Assembly: GCA_900478215.1 (NCBI GenBank)
Contig: LS483478.1
Coordinates: 4,340,001 to 4,404,000 of the forward strand
DNA from: Salmonella enterica subsp. houtenae serovar Houten
GTDB taxonomy: Bacteria > Pseudomonadota > Gammaproteobacteria > Enterobacterales > Enterobacteriaceae
Length of the DNA stretch: 64,000 nucleotides
Direction of reading: 5' to 3'
Shown here: piece by piece, positions 27,039 through 37,324 of the stretch
How positions within the stretch are numbered: position 1 is the stretch's first letter
How the letters are laid out: every line of letters begins with the position of its first letter
The notes under the pieces: generated by a model
What the model saw: the letters and a program-made list of their open reading frames with translations, nothing else
What the model was told of the DNA's origin: nothing
The model's database searches: none
Translations under genes and position numbers: made by a program

Positions 27039-27998
27039 ATGAAAATAAAACAAACAATTGAGAAGTTCCCAGGTGGGATGATGGTAATCCCGTTATTGAT
27101 CGGAGCATTATTAAAGACATTTTGTCCTGGTGCTTTAGAGATAGGGAGCTTTTCAACCGCAATAGCCCATGGCGCACTGGCCATCCTGGGCGTATTTTTT
27201 GTCTGTATGGGCGCGGAAATTCGTCTACAGGCTGCGCCAGTCGCTCTGAAGAAAGGGTTCGCCATTATGTTATCCAAGCTTGTGGTCGGGACGGCAATTG
27301 GCTTACTGGTCGCAAAGTTTTGCGGAGCGAACGGCTTCTTTGGTTTGTCAGCACTCGCCATTATCGCGGCGATGACCAACGCAAACATGGGGCTTTACGC
27401 TGCTCTGACCAAACAGTTTGGCAATGAAACGGATGCGGGTGCCATCGCCGTGCTTTCTGTACTTGAAGGCCCCTTTCTGACGATGGTAGCGATGGGTGCC
27501 GCTGGACTGGTGTCGATCCCGATCATGGAGCTGTTCGCCGTTGTTCTGCCAATACTGATTGGTATGCTGCTCGGCAATCTGGACGAGGATATGCGTTCGT
27601 TCCTGAAAAGTGGCGGCGCGATGCTGATCCCCTTTTTCTCTTTTGGTCTGGGAACCGGGATCGATTTCAGCACCCTACTGATGGCCGGATTTGCGGGGGT
27701 TATTCTGGGCCTGATGACAGCATTCATTGGCGCGCTGATTAATGTTGCCGTTTCCCGTATTGTTGGTGGTTCAGGGATTGCCGGAGCGGCCGTGTCCACG
27801 ACGGCTGGTAACGCCGTGGCGACCCCCGCAGCCATCGCCGCGGTTGACCCTGGCGTGTCAGCATTAATCGCCGTGGCGACACCGCAGATTGCCGCTTCTA
27901 CGATCGTCACGTCCTTAGTCGTACCGTTTATTACCGCCTGGGTTGCTCGCCGTGAACAAAGGAGAACCGTCCAACGCCAGCAATTATCAAAAACATAA
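27039..27998 (+). CDS. KdgT-family 2-keto-3-deoxygluconate-type permease
   Basis: A 319-residue membrane protein with about ten hydrophobic segments. The opening IKQTIEKFPGGMMVIPLLIGALLKTFCPG and the block NLDEDMRSFLKSGGAMLIPFFSFGLGTGIDFS are those of KdgT. It is a paralogue, not the ancestral kdgT, whose broken remains lie at 52.7-53.0 kb. Third gene behind the sigma-54 promoter. It should import the substrate of the UxaA-like enzyme, most simply an aldonate or related acid by proton symport. Confidence 0.88.
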   Translation: MKIKQTIEKFPGGMMVIPLLIGALLKTFCPGALEIGSFSTAIAHGALAILGVFFVCMGAEIRLQAAPVALKKGFAIMLSKLVVGTAIGLLVAKFCGANGFFGLSALAIIAAMTNANMGLYAALTKQFGNETDAGAIAVLSVLEGPFLTMVAMGAAGLVSIPIMELFAVVLPILIGMLLGNLDEDMRSFLKSGGAMLIPFFSFGLGTGIDFSTLLMAGFAGVILGLMTAFIGALINVAVSRIVGGSGIAGAAVSTTAGNAVATPAAIAAVDPGVSALIAVATPQIAASTIVTSLVVPFITAWVARREQRRTVQRQQLSKT

Positions 27999-28157
27999 CC
28001 TCCAAAGAGTTGATCGAAAACAATTCCGCTGTTCACCCTTTATGTGACAAAAAGATTGAAGGAACGGTAAGTCGTTAAAGGCTTACTGCTCCTGAAATAA
28101 TGCCGACAACTGTATCCACCGTTATCGACTTCACATCATGATCAGGCTGGATTCAAC

Positions 28158-30089
28158 ATGTTAAAATTACCTAATATTTGCATTGTCTCTCCATTACAAG
28201 CGCTCTCTCTCGAAGCAGAACGCCTGTCAGACCGATATACTGGCATCGCAAATATAACGATATTAAATGCCACCCTCGATGATGTTGATTCCGTGATCCC
28301 GGTATTGCGAGTGAATAACCCTGACCTTGTGATTAGTCGTGGAGGAATGGCATGGATGCTTAAACAGAAAATCCCGCAACCGGTCATTGAGATAAAAACA
28401 TCCGCCTATGACATTATCGATGCTCTCAGGCCATACCTTGGACTCAATAAAAATATTGGTGTGATTGGCTTTCGCAGCGTTATCGATGGCTGTATGAAAA
28501 TAGCCAGGATGCTCAATCTGCAACTCACTGAGTTTATCATTGACGAAATGGTCAACCCTTGCATTGAGAATGCCAGAAATGACTTCGTCAATTACACCCA
28601 AAATAACCAGATAGACCTTATTATTGGCGATGCCATTTGTCCGATTTATTTTGGCACACACAGCGTGGAACACTTCATCCCTTTCCATTCAGGTGTCGAA
28701 TCCATAGAACTGGCATTATATGAGGCAATACAGCTATATCAGGCGCTCGCCAATGAGCATATTGAGCAAAACCAGCTAAATCTGTTACTTGACCATACCA
28801 ATAAATTCATTCTTCTCATTTATAATTGTGGCAAGGTTATTCATTGCAATCACAAAGCCACTGAGCTTTTGCAACTCAGCAAGCATGATTTAATCAATAA
28901 AAAAATACCGTCTTTAACGCTAAACTGGGAGGATCTGCAAAATAATATCCCGCTAGAAAATGAGTTAATCAATACCCCCTACGGCGAATTTGTAGTTAAC
29001 CAGTTCCCCATCGTGGAAAACGAAAATCTCAACCGGGTAGTGATTACCCTCCAGACATCATCTAACTTACAGAATGCTGAGCAGAAGATAAGAATCAAAG
29101 AAGCGAAAAAGTTAGGGTTTCACGCCAGATATCACTTCGACGATTTTATTACCTGCAACCGAGAAATGCAGGACCGCTTAAGGTTGGCCAGAATTTATGC
29201 TGGAACCGAAGCAACAATACTACTGCTCGGTGAAAATGGTACCGGCAAAGAGGTTCTGGCGCAGAGCATTCATAACGCCAGTTCACATAGCAATGGGCCA
29301 TTTGTTGCGGTCAACTGCGGCGCCATCCCCGCCTCTATTATGGAAAGCGAACTCTTCGGATATGTTGACGGCGCATTTTCCGGCGCCTCTAAAAAAGGCC
29401 GCGCAGGGATGTTTGAACTGGCACATAACGGAACCATCTTCCTCGATGAGATCAGCGAGCTGGATAAGTTCTTACAAGCAAAACTCTTGCGAATTCTGCA
29501 AGAGCGCCAACTGATGCGCCTTGGCGCAGACCACATGATCCCGGTGAATGTTCGCGTGATTGCAGCCACCAACAGAAACTTACCGGCAATGATTGCAACC
29601 GGCGAATTTAGAGAAGACCTCTTTTATCGCTTGAATGTACTCAAGGTCACCACATTACCGTTACGTGAACGGCCAGACGATATCCAAATTATTGGGCAGG
29701 CAACATTCAATACGCTGAGGAAGTCATATCAGTTGCCCCCCATTGCATTGAGCGAGGATTTATGGGGTGAGCTTAAAAAGTATTTATGGCCGGGTAACGT
29801 ACGCCAGTTAAATAATATTATGGAACGGCTGGCGTTATCTTTTCAGTCAGGCGTCGTGTCACTCTCTGCCGCCGCTTTACTGATTGAGGATTTACAAGCC
29901 GATAAAGCGTGTTCCTCAAAACAAGCTCAACATAACTGCCCGGACTGCCAACTGCTCGAAGGCCCGTATAAACGGATCCGTAGCCGCATTCTCAAAGGCG
30001 TGCTACTACGACAACAAAACAACAAAAGCCGTGCAGCGAAGCAGCTTGATATTGACCGTAGCTCTTTCAGCCGCTGGCTTGGCGAATGA
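28158..30089 (+). CDS. PrpR-type sigma-54-dependent transcriptional activator
   Basis: A 643-residue regulator. A PrpR N-terminal ligand domain (~5-180, with ILNATLDDVDSVIPVL and VISRGGMAWMLKQ) is followed by a PAS-like domain (~205-310). The AAA+ domain has Walker A GENGTGKE at ~358, the sigma-54 contact loop GAFSGA at ~404 (commonly GAFTGA) and Walker B GTIFLDEI at ~425. A Fis-type helix-turn-helix (NNKSRAAKQLDIDRSSFSRWL) ends the protein. It is separated from the permease by ~160 bases and may have its own promoter. It fits as the activator of the -24/-12 promoter at 25422, sensing a small acid through the PrpR domain. Confidence 0.9.
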   Translation: MLKLPNICIVSPLQALSLEAERLSDRYTGIANITILNATLDDVDSVIPVLRVNNPDLVISRGGMAWMLKQKIPQPVIEIKTSAYDIIDALRPYLGLNKNIGVIGFRSVIDGCMKIARMLNLQLTEFIIDEMVNPCIENARNDFVNYTQNNQIDLIIGDAICPIYFGTHSVEHFIPFHSGVESIELALYEAIQLYQALANEHIEQNQLNLLLDHTNKFILLIYNCGKVIHCNHKATELLQLSKHDLINKKIPSLTLNWEDLQNNIPLENELINTPYGEFVVNQFPIVENENLNRVVITLQTSSNLQNAEQKIRIKEAKKLGFHARYHFDDFITCNREMQDRLRLARIYAGTEATILLLGENGTGKEVLAQSIHNASSHSNGPFVAVNCGAIPASIMESELFGYVDGAFSGASKKGRAGMFELAHNGTIFLDEISELDKFLQAKLLRILQERQLMRLGADHMIPVNVRVIAATNRNLPAMIATGEFREDLFYRLNVLKVTTLPLRERPDDIQIIGQATFNTLRKSYQLPPIALSEDLWGELKKYLWPGNVRQLNNIMERLALSFQSGVVSLSAAALLIEDLQADKACSSKQAQHNCPDCQLLEGPYKRIRSRILKGVLLRQQNNKSRAAKQLDIDRSSFSRWLGE

Positions 30090-30121
30090 TGGGCAAGCCA
30101 GCAGGGCCTTTATCAAGAATA

Positions 30122-30163
30122 AGTATCGCCGGATGGCGGCTTGCGCCTTATCCGGCCTACAAA
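30122..30163. repeat. REP unit
   Basis: GCCGGATGGCGGCTTGCGCC-TTATCCGGC is a textbook REP sequence between convergent genes. Confidence 0.8.
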
Positions 30164-30194
30164 CGGGGGCGATTACGCGAAAGATAAAGCGTAA

Positions 30195-30831
<637 letters not shown>

Positions 30832-31677
30832 ATGAGTCAAACATCAACCTTAAAAGGCCAGTGCATTGCTGAATTCCTCGGTACCGGGTTGTTGATTTTT
30901 TTCGGTGTGGGTTGTGTCGCTGCGCTTAAAGTTGCCGGAGCTACTTTTGGACAGTGGGAAATCAGCGTCATCTGGGGTCTGGGAGTAGCGATGGCTATCT
31001 ACCTGACGGCAGGTGTTTCTGGCGCACACCTGAACCCGGCAGTGACCATCGCACTCTGGCTATTTGCCTGTTTCGACAAACGTAAAGTTGTTCCTTTTAT
31101 TATTTCTCAAGTTGCCGGCGCCTTTTGCGCAGCGGCGTTAGTTTACGGGCTTTATTACAATCTTTTTGTGGACTTCGAACAAACCCACCATATCGTCCGT
31201 GGCAGCGTTGAAAGTCTTGATCTCGCAGGCATTTTCTCAACTTACCCGAATCCTCATATCAATTTTGTGCAGGCCTTCGCGGTTGAAATGGTGATTACCG
31301 CTATTCTGATGGGGTTGATTCTGGCGTTGACCGACGATGGCAACGGCGTACCTCGTGGTCCGCTTGCGCCGCTGCTCATTGGTTTACTGATCGCCGTTAT
31401 CGGCGCCTCTATGGGGCCGTTGACCGGCTTTGCGATGAATCCGGCGCGTGACTTTGGCCCCAAAATGTTCGCCGGGCTTGCTGGTTGGGGCGAAATTGCG
31501 TTTACCGGCGGTAGAGACATTCCTTACTTCCTGGTGCCGCTGTTTGGCCCCATCGTCGGCGCCATTCTGGGCGCGTTTGCTTATCGCAAATTCATTGGTC
31601 GTCATTTGCCGTGCGATACCTGCGTCGTGGAAGAGAAGGACGCCACCGCTACCACACAACAAAATGCTTCGCTGTAA
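30832..31677 (+). CDS. glpF: Glycerol facilitator GlpF (aquaglyceroporin)
   Basis: A 281-residue inner-membrane channel of the MIP family with six helices and two half-helices. The two NPA motifs are GAHLNPAVTIALW and FAMNPARDFGP; the Asp after the second NPA is typical of glycerol channels. First gene of glpFKX, with glpK 20 bases later. Confidence 0.97.
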   Translation: MSQTSTLKGQCIAEFLGTGLLIFFGVGCVAALKVAGATFGQWEISVIWGLGVAMAIYLTAGVSGAHLNPAVTIALWLFACFDKRKVVPFIISQVAGAFCAAALVYGLYYNLFVDFEQTHHIVRGSVESLDLAGIFSTYPNPHINFVQAFAVEMVITAILMGLILALTDDGNGVPRGPLAPLLIGLLIAVIGASMGPLTGFAMNPARDFGPKMFAGLAGWGEIAFTGGRDIPYFLVPLFGPIVGAILGAFAYRKFIGRHLPCDTCVVEEKDATATTQQNASL

Positions 31678-31697
31678 TCTGATTACGGGACAAAATT

Positions 31698-33206
31698 ATG
31701 ACTGAAAAAAAATATATCGTTGCGCTCGACCAGGGCACTACCAGCTCCCGCGCGGTCGTTATGGATCATGACGCGAATATCGTCAGCGTATCACAGCGCG
31801 AATTTGAACAAATTTATCCTAAGCCAGGCTGGGTAGAACACGACCCGATGGAAATTTGGGCGTCCCAAAGCTCAACGCTGGTAGAAGTGCTGGCCAAGGC
31901 CGATATCAGTTCCGATCAGATTGCCGCTATCGGTATCACCAACCAACGTGAAACCGCGATCGTCTGGGAACGTGAAACCGGCAAACCGATATACAACGCT
32001 ATTGTCTGGCAGTGCCGTCGTACCGCCGATATTTGCGAACAGCTTAAACGCGACGGCCTGGAAGATTACATCCGCGACAATACCGGTCTGGTCGTCGACC
32101 CGTACTTCTCTGGCACTAAAGTGAAATGGATCCTTGACCATGTAGAAGGTTCGCGCGAACGCGCGAAGCGCGGCGAGCTACTGTTCGGTACGGTGGATAC
32201 CTGGCTTATCTGGAAGATGACGCAGGGCCGCGTCCACGTTACGGATTACACCAACGCCTCACGAACCATGCTGTTCAACATTCATGATCTGGACTGGGAC
32301 GATAAGATGCTGGACGTGCTGGATATCCCGCGCGCAATGCTGCCCCAGGTACGTAAGTCCTCCGAAGTTTATGGTCAGACCAACATTGGCGGTAAAGGCG
32401 GTACGCGTATTCCTATCGCCGGGATTGCCGGGGATCAGCAGGCGGCGCTATTCGGCCAACTGTGCGTGAAGGAAGGGATGGCAAAGAATACCTACGGCAC
32501 CGGCTGCTTTATGCTGATGAACACCGGCGAGAAAGCGGTAAAATCGGAAAACGGCCTGCTGACCACCATCGCCTGTGGCCCAAGCGGCGAAGTCAACTAT
32601 GCGCTGGAAGGCGCGGTGTTTATGGCGGGAGCGTCCATTCAATGGCTGCGTGATGAAATGAAGCTCATCAGTGATGCGTTCGACTCCGAATATTTCGCGA
32701 CGAAAGTGAAAGATACCAATGGCGTCTACGTGGTTCCGGCCTTCACAGGTCTGGGCGCGCCGTACTGGGACCCGTATGCCCGCGGCGCCATTTTTGGCCT
32801 GACCCGCGGCGTGAACTCCAACCACATTATCCGCGCGACGCTTGAATCCATCGCTTACCAGACCCGCGACGTACTGGAAGCGATGCAGGCCGACTCCGGC
32901 ATTCGGCTGCACGCTCTGCGTGTGGACGGCGGCGCGGTAGCCAACAACTTCCTGATGCAGTTCCAGTCAGATATTCTCGGCACGCGGGTGGAACGCCCGG
33001 AAGTGCGCGAAGTGACAGCGCTGGGCGCAGCCTATCTGGCCGGTCTGGCAGTCGGTTACTGGCAGAACCTGGACGAGCTGCAGGAAAAAGCCGTCATCGA
33101 GCGAGAATTCCGTCCCGGCATTGAAACCACCGAGCGTAACTACCGTTACAGCGGCTGGAAGAAAGCGGTGAAACGCGCAATGGCGTGGGAAGAGCACGAC
33201 AAGTAA
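31698..33206 (+). CDS. glpK: Glycerol kinase GlpK
   Basis: A 502-residue FGGY-family kinase that traps glycerol as glycerol 3-phosphate. The N-terminal phosphate-binding loop [13 protein letters not shown], the glycerol site motif NQRET and the C-terminal ATP-site signature [17 protein letters not shown] are intact. Length equals E. coli GlpK. Confidence 0.98.
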
Positions 33207-33317
33207 GGTCGCCATCCGGCAAAATCTTTGTGCGGGGGCAACTCCGCACACACATCAATTATTCCCTCCCTCCCCTGTGCTACACTGCGCGCCACTCCTT
33301 TTTGCTACGAGTTTGTT

Positions 33318-34328
33318 ATGAGACGAGAACTTGCCATCGAATTTTCCCGTGTGACCGAAGCGGCGGCGCTGGCTGGCTACAAATGGCTGGGACGCGGCGA
33401 TAAAAATACCGCGGACGGCGCGGCGGTCAACGCCATGCGTATCATGCTCAACCAGGTCAACATTGACGGCACCATCGTGATTGGCGAAGGCGAAATCGAC
33501 GAGGCCCCGATGCTCTATATCGGCGAGAAAGTCGGTACCGGCCACGGCGATGCGGTAGATATCGCCGTCGATCCGATTGAGGGCACGCGCATGACGGCGA
33601 TGGGTCAGGCGAACGCGCTGGCGGTACTGGCGGTCGGCGATAAAGGCTGTTTCCTGAATGCGCCCGATATGTATATGGAAAAACTGATTGTCGGCCCGGG
33701 CGCCAAAGGGGCAATCGATCTCAATCTGCCGCTGGCGGATAATCTGCGCAACATCGCGGATGCGCTGGGTAAACCGCTGGGCGATCTGACCGTGACCATT
33801 CTGGCAAAACCACGTCATGACGCGGTCATCGCAGAGATGGCCAAACTGGGCGTACGCGTGTTTGCCATTCCTGACGGCGACGTCGCGGCCTCAATTCTGA
33901 CCTGTATGCCGGATAGCGAAGTCGATGTGCTGTATGGGATTGGCGGCGCGCCAGAGGGCGTGGTATCCGCAGCGGTGATCCGCGCGCTGGACGGCGACAT
34001 GCAGGGACGTCTGTTGGCGCGCCATGACGTGAAAGGCGACAGCGAAGAAAACCGCCGTATTGGCGAACAGGAGCTGGCGCGCTGCAAAGCAATGGGGATT
34101 GAAGCGGGCAAGGCGTTATGCCTGGGCGACATGGCGCGTAGCGATAACGTTATTTTCTCCGCGACCGGCATCACGAAAGGCGATCTGCTGGAAGGAATTA
34201 GCCGAAAAGGCAATATCGCCACGACGGAAACGCTGCTGATCCGCGGCAAATCACGCACCATCCGCCGCATTCAGTCTATCCACTATCTTGATCGTAAAGA
34301 TCCGGATGTGCAGGCGCATATCCTCTAG
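33318..34328 (+). CDS. glpX: Class II fructose-1,6-bisphosphatase GlpX
   Basis: A 336-residue lithium-sensitive phosphatase family enzyme of gluconeogenesis. Metal motifs GEGEIDEAPML and DPIEGTRMTAMGQ are present. ATG 33318 gives MRRELAIEF, matching E. coli; the ORF extending to 33228 is not conserved. Third gene of glpFKX, with a terminator at 34347-34375. Confidence 0.96.
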   Translation: MRRELAIEFSRVTEAAALAGYKWLGRGDKNTADGAAVNAMRIMLNQVNIDGTIVIGEGEIDEAPMLYIGEKVGTGHGDAVDIAVDPIEGTRMTAMGQANALAVLAVGDKGCFLNAPDMYMEKLIVGPGAKGAIDLNLPLADNLRNIADALGKPLGDLTVTILAKPRHDAVIAEMAKLGVRVFAIPDGDVAASILTCMPDSEVDVLYGIGGAPEGVVSAAVIRALDGDMQGRLLARHDVKGDSEENRRIGEQELARCKAMGIEAGKALCLGDMARSDNVIFSATGITKGDLLEGISRKGNIATTETLLIRGKSRTIRRIQSIHYLDRKDPDVQAHIL

Positions 34329-34346
34329 CGCATTTGTTAGTTAGAG

Positions 34347-34375
34347 CCTTCCAGCCTCGCGGGGCTGGAAATCTT
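34347..34375 (+). terminator. glpFKX terminator
   Basis: TTCCAGCC/GGCTGGAA arms with a TCGCGG-like loop and a short T-rich tail. Confidence 0.75.
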
Positions 34376-34424
34376 TCTCCTGACGAACGAAGATAAGGTT
34401 AGCGATTCAGAACAGGAGAAAACC

Positions 34425-35171
34425 ATGGCCGATTGGGTAACAGGTAAAGTCACTAAGGTGCAAAACTGGACTGACGCACTGTTCAGCCTGACCGTTCACG
34501 CCCCCATTAATCCTTTTACTGCAGGCCAATTTACCAAACTCGGACTGGAGATCGATGGCGAGCGCGTTCAGCGCGCGTATTCCTATGTGAATGCGCCTGA
34601 CAATCCGAATTTAGAGTTTTATCTGGTGACGGTTCCGCAAGGAAAACTCAGTCCACGGCTGGCGGCGTTAAAACCCGGCGATGAGGTGCAAGTGGTCAGC
34701 GACGCGTCGGGCTTCTTTGTGCTGGATGAAGTGCCTGACTGCGAGACGCTATGGATGCTGGCGACCGGAACGGCTATCGGCCCGTATTTGTCTATTCTGC
34801 AATATGGTCAGGATTTGGCGCGCTTTAAAAATCTGGTTTTAGTCCACGCCGCGCGCTTCGCCGCCGATTTAAGCTATCTGCCGCTGATGCTGGAACTGCA
34901 AAGGCGTTATGAAGGTAAGCTGCGCATACAGACGGTGGTCAGCCGGGAGAACGTGCCAGGCTCGCTTACCGGGCGCATGCCAGCGCTCATTGAAAACGGC
35001 GAGCTGGAAAAAGCCGTGGGATTGCCGATGGATAAAGAGACCAGCCACGTCATGCTATGCGGGAACCCGCAGATGGTGCGCGATACGCAGCAACTGCTGA
35101 AAGAGACCCGGCAGATGACTAAACATCTGCGCCGCCGACCGGGGCATATGACGGCTGAACATTACTGGTGA
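34425..35171 (+). CDS. fpr: Ferredoxin/flavodoxin-NADP+ reductase Fpr
   Basis: A 248-residue FAD protein. RAYSYVNAP binds FAD and the nucleotide half begins at LWMLATGTAIGPYLSIL. It ends in the expected aromatic residue (HYW), typical of bacterial Fpr. It passes electrons from NADPH to flavodoxin or ferredoxin and is part of the SoxRS response in relatives. A GGAGAAA ribosome-binding site precedes ATG 34425. Confidence 0.97.
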   Translation: MADWVTGKVTKVQNWTDALFSLTVHAPINPFTAGQFTKLGLEIDGERVQRAYSYVNAPDNPNLEFYLVTVPQGKLSPRLAALKPGDEVQVVSDASGFFVLDEVPDCETLWMLATGTAIGPYLSILQYGQDLARFKNLVLVHAARFAADLSYLPLMLELQRRYEGKLRIQTVVSRENVPGSLTGRMPALIENGELEKAVGLPMDKETSHVMLCGNPQMVRDTQQLLKETRQMTKHLRRRPGHMTAEHYW

Positions 35172-35173
35172 TA

Positions 35174-35276
35174 TTTTGCCGGATTGCAGGTCGCGCCTTA
35201 TCCGACCTCCGTAGGCTATCACCCGGTAAACGCCACCGGGCAATTTACCGGGCGACAGGCTACGGTTTATCGCCCG
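35174..35276. repeat. REP/BIME pair between fpr and yiiR
   Basis: Several GCCGGAT/ATCCGAC and CCGGTAAA/TTTACCGG inverted arms fill the gap between converging genes. Confidence 0.65.
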
Positions 35277-35277
35277 T

Positions 35278-35706
35278 TTACGGTTCTGCTTTAAACTTCA
35301 CGTCTTGTGTCGCTTTCCCAAACTTATTTTCCCCCTGAACACCGACAAACGCGCCCAGATCGATAAGCATCATCACCAGAATCAGCGTCGGAATAAATCG
35401 CCCGACGACCCACTGCCACATACCCGGCAGCATCACCCAGTTTCCGGCCAGCAGCATCCACGCCAGAATCATCAGCAATGCCCACGCGCCGGAGCGCCCC
35501 CGGTCATGCAGACGTTTGACCATGACGGCGGCGGTCGGCCACAGCAGACATACCAGGCAAAATGCCGCCGTCTGGATATCAAGCAGATTTTTTCCCGCCA
35601 GCGAAAAGAGCGCCAGCATTCCGGCAAACCAGAGGCCGATCCAAATCCAGAAATCACGGCGTCCGATACGCCCTTTAAATGAGAATAACCATTGCTGTAT
35701 GGTCAT
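35278..35706 (-). CDS. yiiR: DUF805 membrane protein YiiR
   Basis: A 142-residue protein with three or four hydrophobic segments. It starts QQWLFSFKGRIGRRDFWIW, the typical DUF805 opening, with the conserved RLHDRGRSG loop. Function unknown. Position between fpr and yiiQ as in E. coli. Confidence 0.9.
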   Translation of the reverse strand: MTIQQWLFSFKGRIGRRDFWIWIGLWFAGMLALFSLAGKNLLDIQTAAFCLVCLLWPTAAVMVKRLHDRGRSGAWALLMILAWMLLAGNWVMLPGMWQWVVGRFIPTLILVMMLIDLGAFVGVQGENKFGKATQDVKFKAEP

Positions 35707-35803
35707 GTAAGTTCCTTATATTTCGCCTTCCGCAACAGTTTACCCTTTTGACAAGCCCGACAGTTATCGTTTTAATCGTGAGCAGTCCTAACGAAAGGTA
35801 AGA

Positions 35804-36403
35804 TTGATGAAGCCAGGATGTACTCTGTTTTTACTGTTGTTTTCTGCTCTTACCGCCAGCATAACGGCGCACGCGCAGCTTTCATCATCGAACACCACGG
35901 CGCCCTATCTGCTGGCGGGATCGCCGACCTTTGATCTCTCTATTAGCCAGTTTCGTGAAAACTTTAACCGCCAGAATCCCGATCTGCCGCTCAATGAATT
36001 TCGCGCCATTGAGCATAGCCGCGATAAGGCGAATCTGACCCGCGCCGCCAGTAAGATTAACGAAAATCTGTATGCCTCCACGGCGCTGGAGCGCGGTACG
36101 CTCAAAGTGAAAAGTATGCAGATTACCTGGTTGCCAATTCAGGGGCCGGAACAGAAAGCGGCGAAAGCGAAAGCGCTGGACTATATGGCCGCCATTATTC
36201 GCACTGTCGCCCCGTTGCTGACAAAAGAGCAAAGCCAGAAAAAACTGCAAAAGATGCTTATCGCCGGTAAAGGTAAACACTATTACGCCGAGACCGAAGG
36301 CGCGGTACGTTATGTTGTCGCAGATAACGGCGAAAAGGGGCTGACCTTCGCGGTTGAACCGATTAAGCTGGCGTTATCTGAAAATCTGGAAGGGGCGAAT
36401 TGA
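35804..36403 (+). CDS. yiiQ: DUF1454 family periplasmic protein YiiQ
   Basis: A 199-residue protein with a cleavable signal peptide (~23 residues, ASITAHA-QLSSS). The mature part is soluble and rich in Lys/Gln helices. It matches E. coli YiiQ by length and position. Function not known. Confidence 0.9.
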   Translation: MMKPGCTLFLLLFSALTASITAHAQLSSSNTTAPYLLAGSPTFDLSISQFRENFNRQNPDLPLNEFRAIEHSRDKANLTRAASKINENLYASTALERGTLKVKSMQITWLPIQGPEQKAAKAKALDYMAAIIRTVAPLLTKEQSQKKLQKMLIAGKGKHYYAETEGAVRYVVADNGEKGLTFAVEPIKLALSENLEGAN

Positions 36404-36515
36404 TGACAAAAAGCAAAGCCTTTCCGGGGATGAATCTCTATACTGTTTCACAGACCATGCCGCTCTGACGAGCGGCCATCTTCCTTAATTCGCTGACTAA
36501 GCGTGGAGAAATGAA

Positions 36516-37283
36516 ATGCGACATCCTTTAGTGATGGGTAACTGGAAACTGAACGGCAGCCGCCACATGGTAAACGAACTGGTGGCCAACCTGCGTAAAG
36601 AACTGGCGGGCGTAGCAGGCTGCGACGTGGCAATCGCTCCGCCGGAAATGTATATCGATCTGGCGAAACGCGCTGCTGCCGGCAGCCACATCATGCTGGG
36701 CGCGCAGAACGTTGATCTGAACCTGTCTGGCGCATTCACCGGTGAAACTTCGGCTGAAATGCTGAAGGATATCGGCGCGCAGTACATCATTATCGGCCAC
36801 TCCGAGCGTCGTACTTATCACAAAGAATCTGACGAGCTGATCGCCAAAAAATTCGCCGTGCTGAAAGAACAAGGTCTGACGCCAGTGCTGTGCATCGGTG
36901 AAACCGAAGCGGAAAACGAAGCGGGCAAAACAGAAGAAGTGTGCGCACGCCAGATCGACGCGGTACTGAAAACACAGGGCGCGGCGGCCTTTGAAGGCGC
37001 GGTTATCGCTTACGAACCCGTATGGGCGATCGGTACCGGCAAATCTGCGACCCCGGCTCAGGCGCAGGCGGTACACAAATTCATCCGCGACCACATTGCC
37101 AAAGCTGACGCTAAAATCGCTGAGCAGGTCATTATCCAGTACGGCGGTTCCGTCAACGCGTCCAACGCAGCCGAACTGTTCGCGCAGCCGGACATCGACG
37201 GCGCGCTGGTAGGCGGCGCTTCTCTGAAAGCTGACGCCTTCGCCGTGATCGTGAAAGCAGCCGAAGCCGCTAAACAGGCTTAA
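36516..37283 (+). CDS. tpiA: Triose-phosphate isomerase TpiA
   Basis: A 255-residue TIM barrel that interconverts dihydroxyacetone phosphate and glyceraldehyde 3-phosphate. Catalytic segments: GNWKLNG (Lys), [11 protein letters not shown] (His) and [12 protein letters not shown] (Glu). A GGAGAAA ribosome-binding site precedes the ATG and a 9-base perfect hairpin follows the gene. Confidence 0.98.
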
Positions 37284-37291
37284 GTTGTTGC

Positions 37292-37315
37292 GACGGGAGG
37301 AACTCACCTCCCGTC
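37292..37315. terminator. tpiA terminator hairpin
   Basis: GACGGGAGG and CCTCCCGTC form a perfect 9-base stem with the loop AACTCA. The T-tract is poor. It lies between convergent genes. Confidence 0.7.
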
Positions 37316-37324
37316 ATTATCGCG

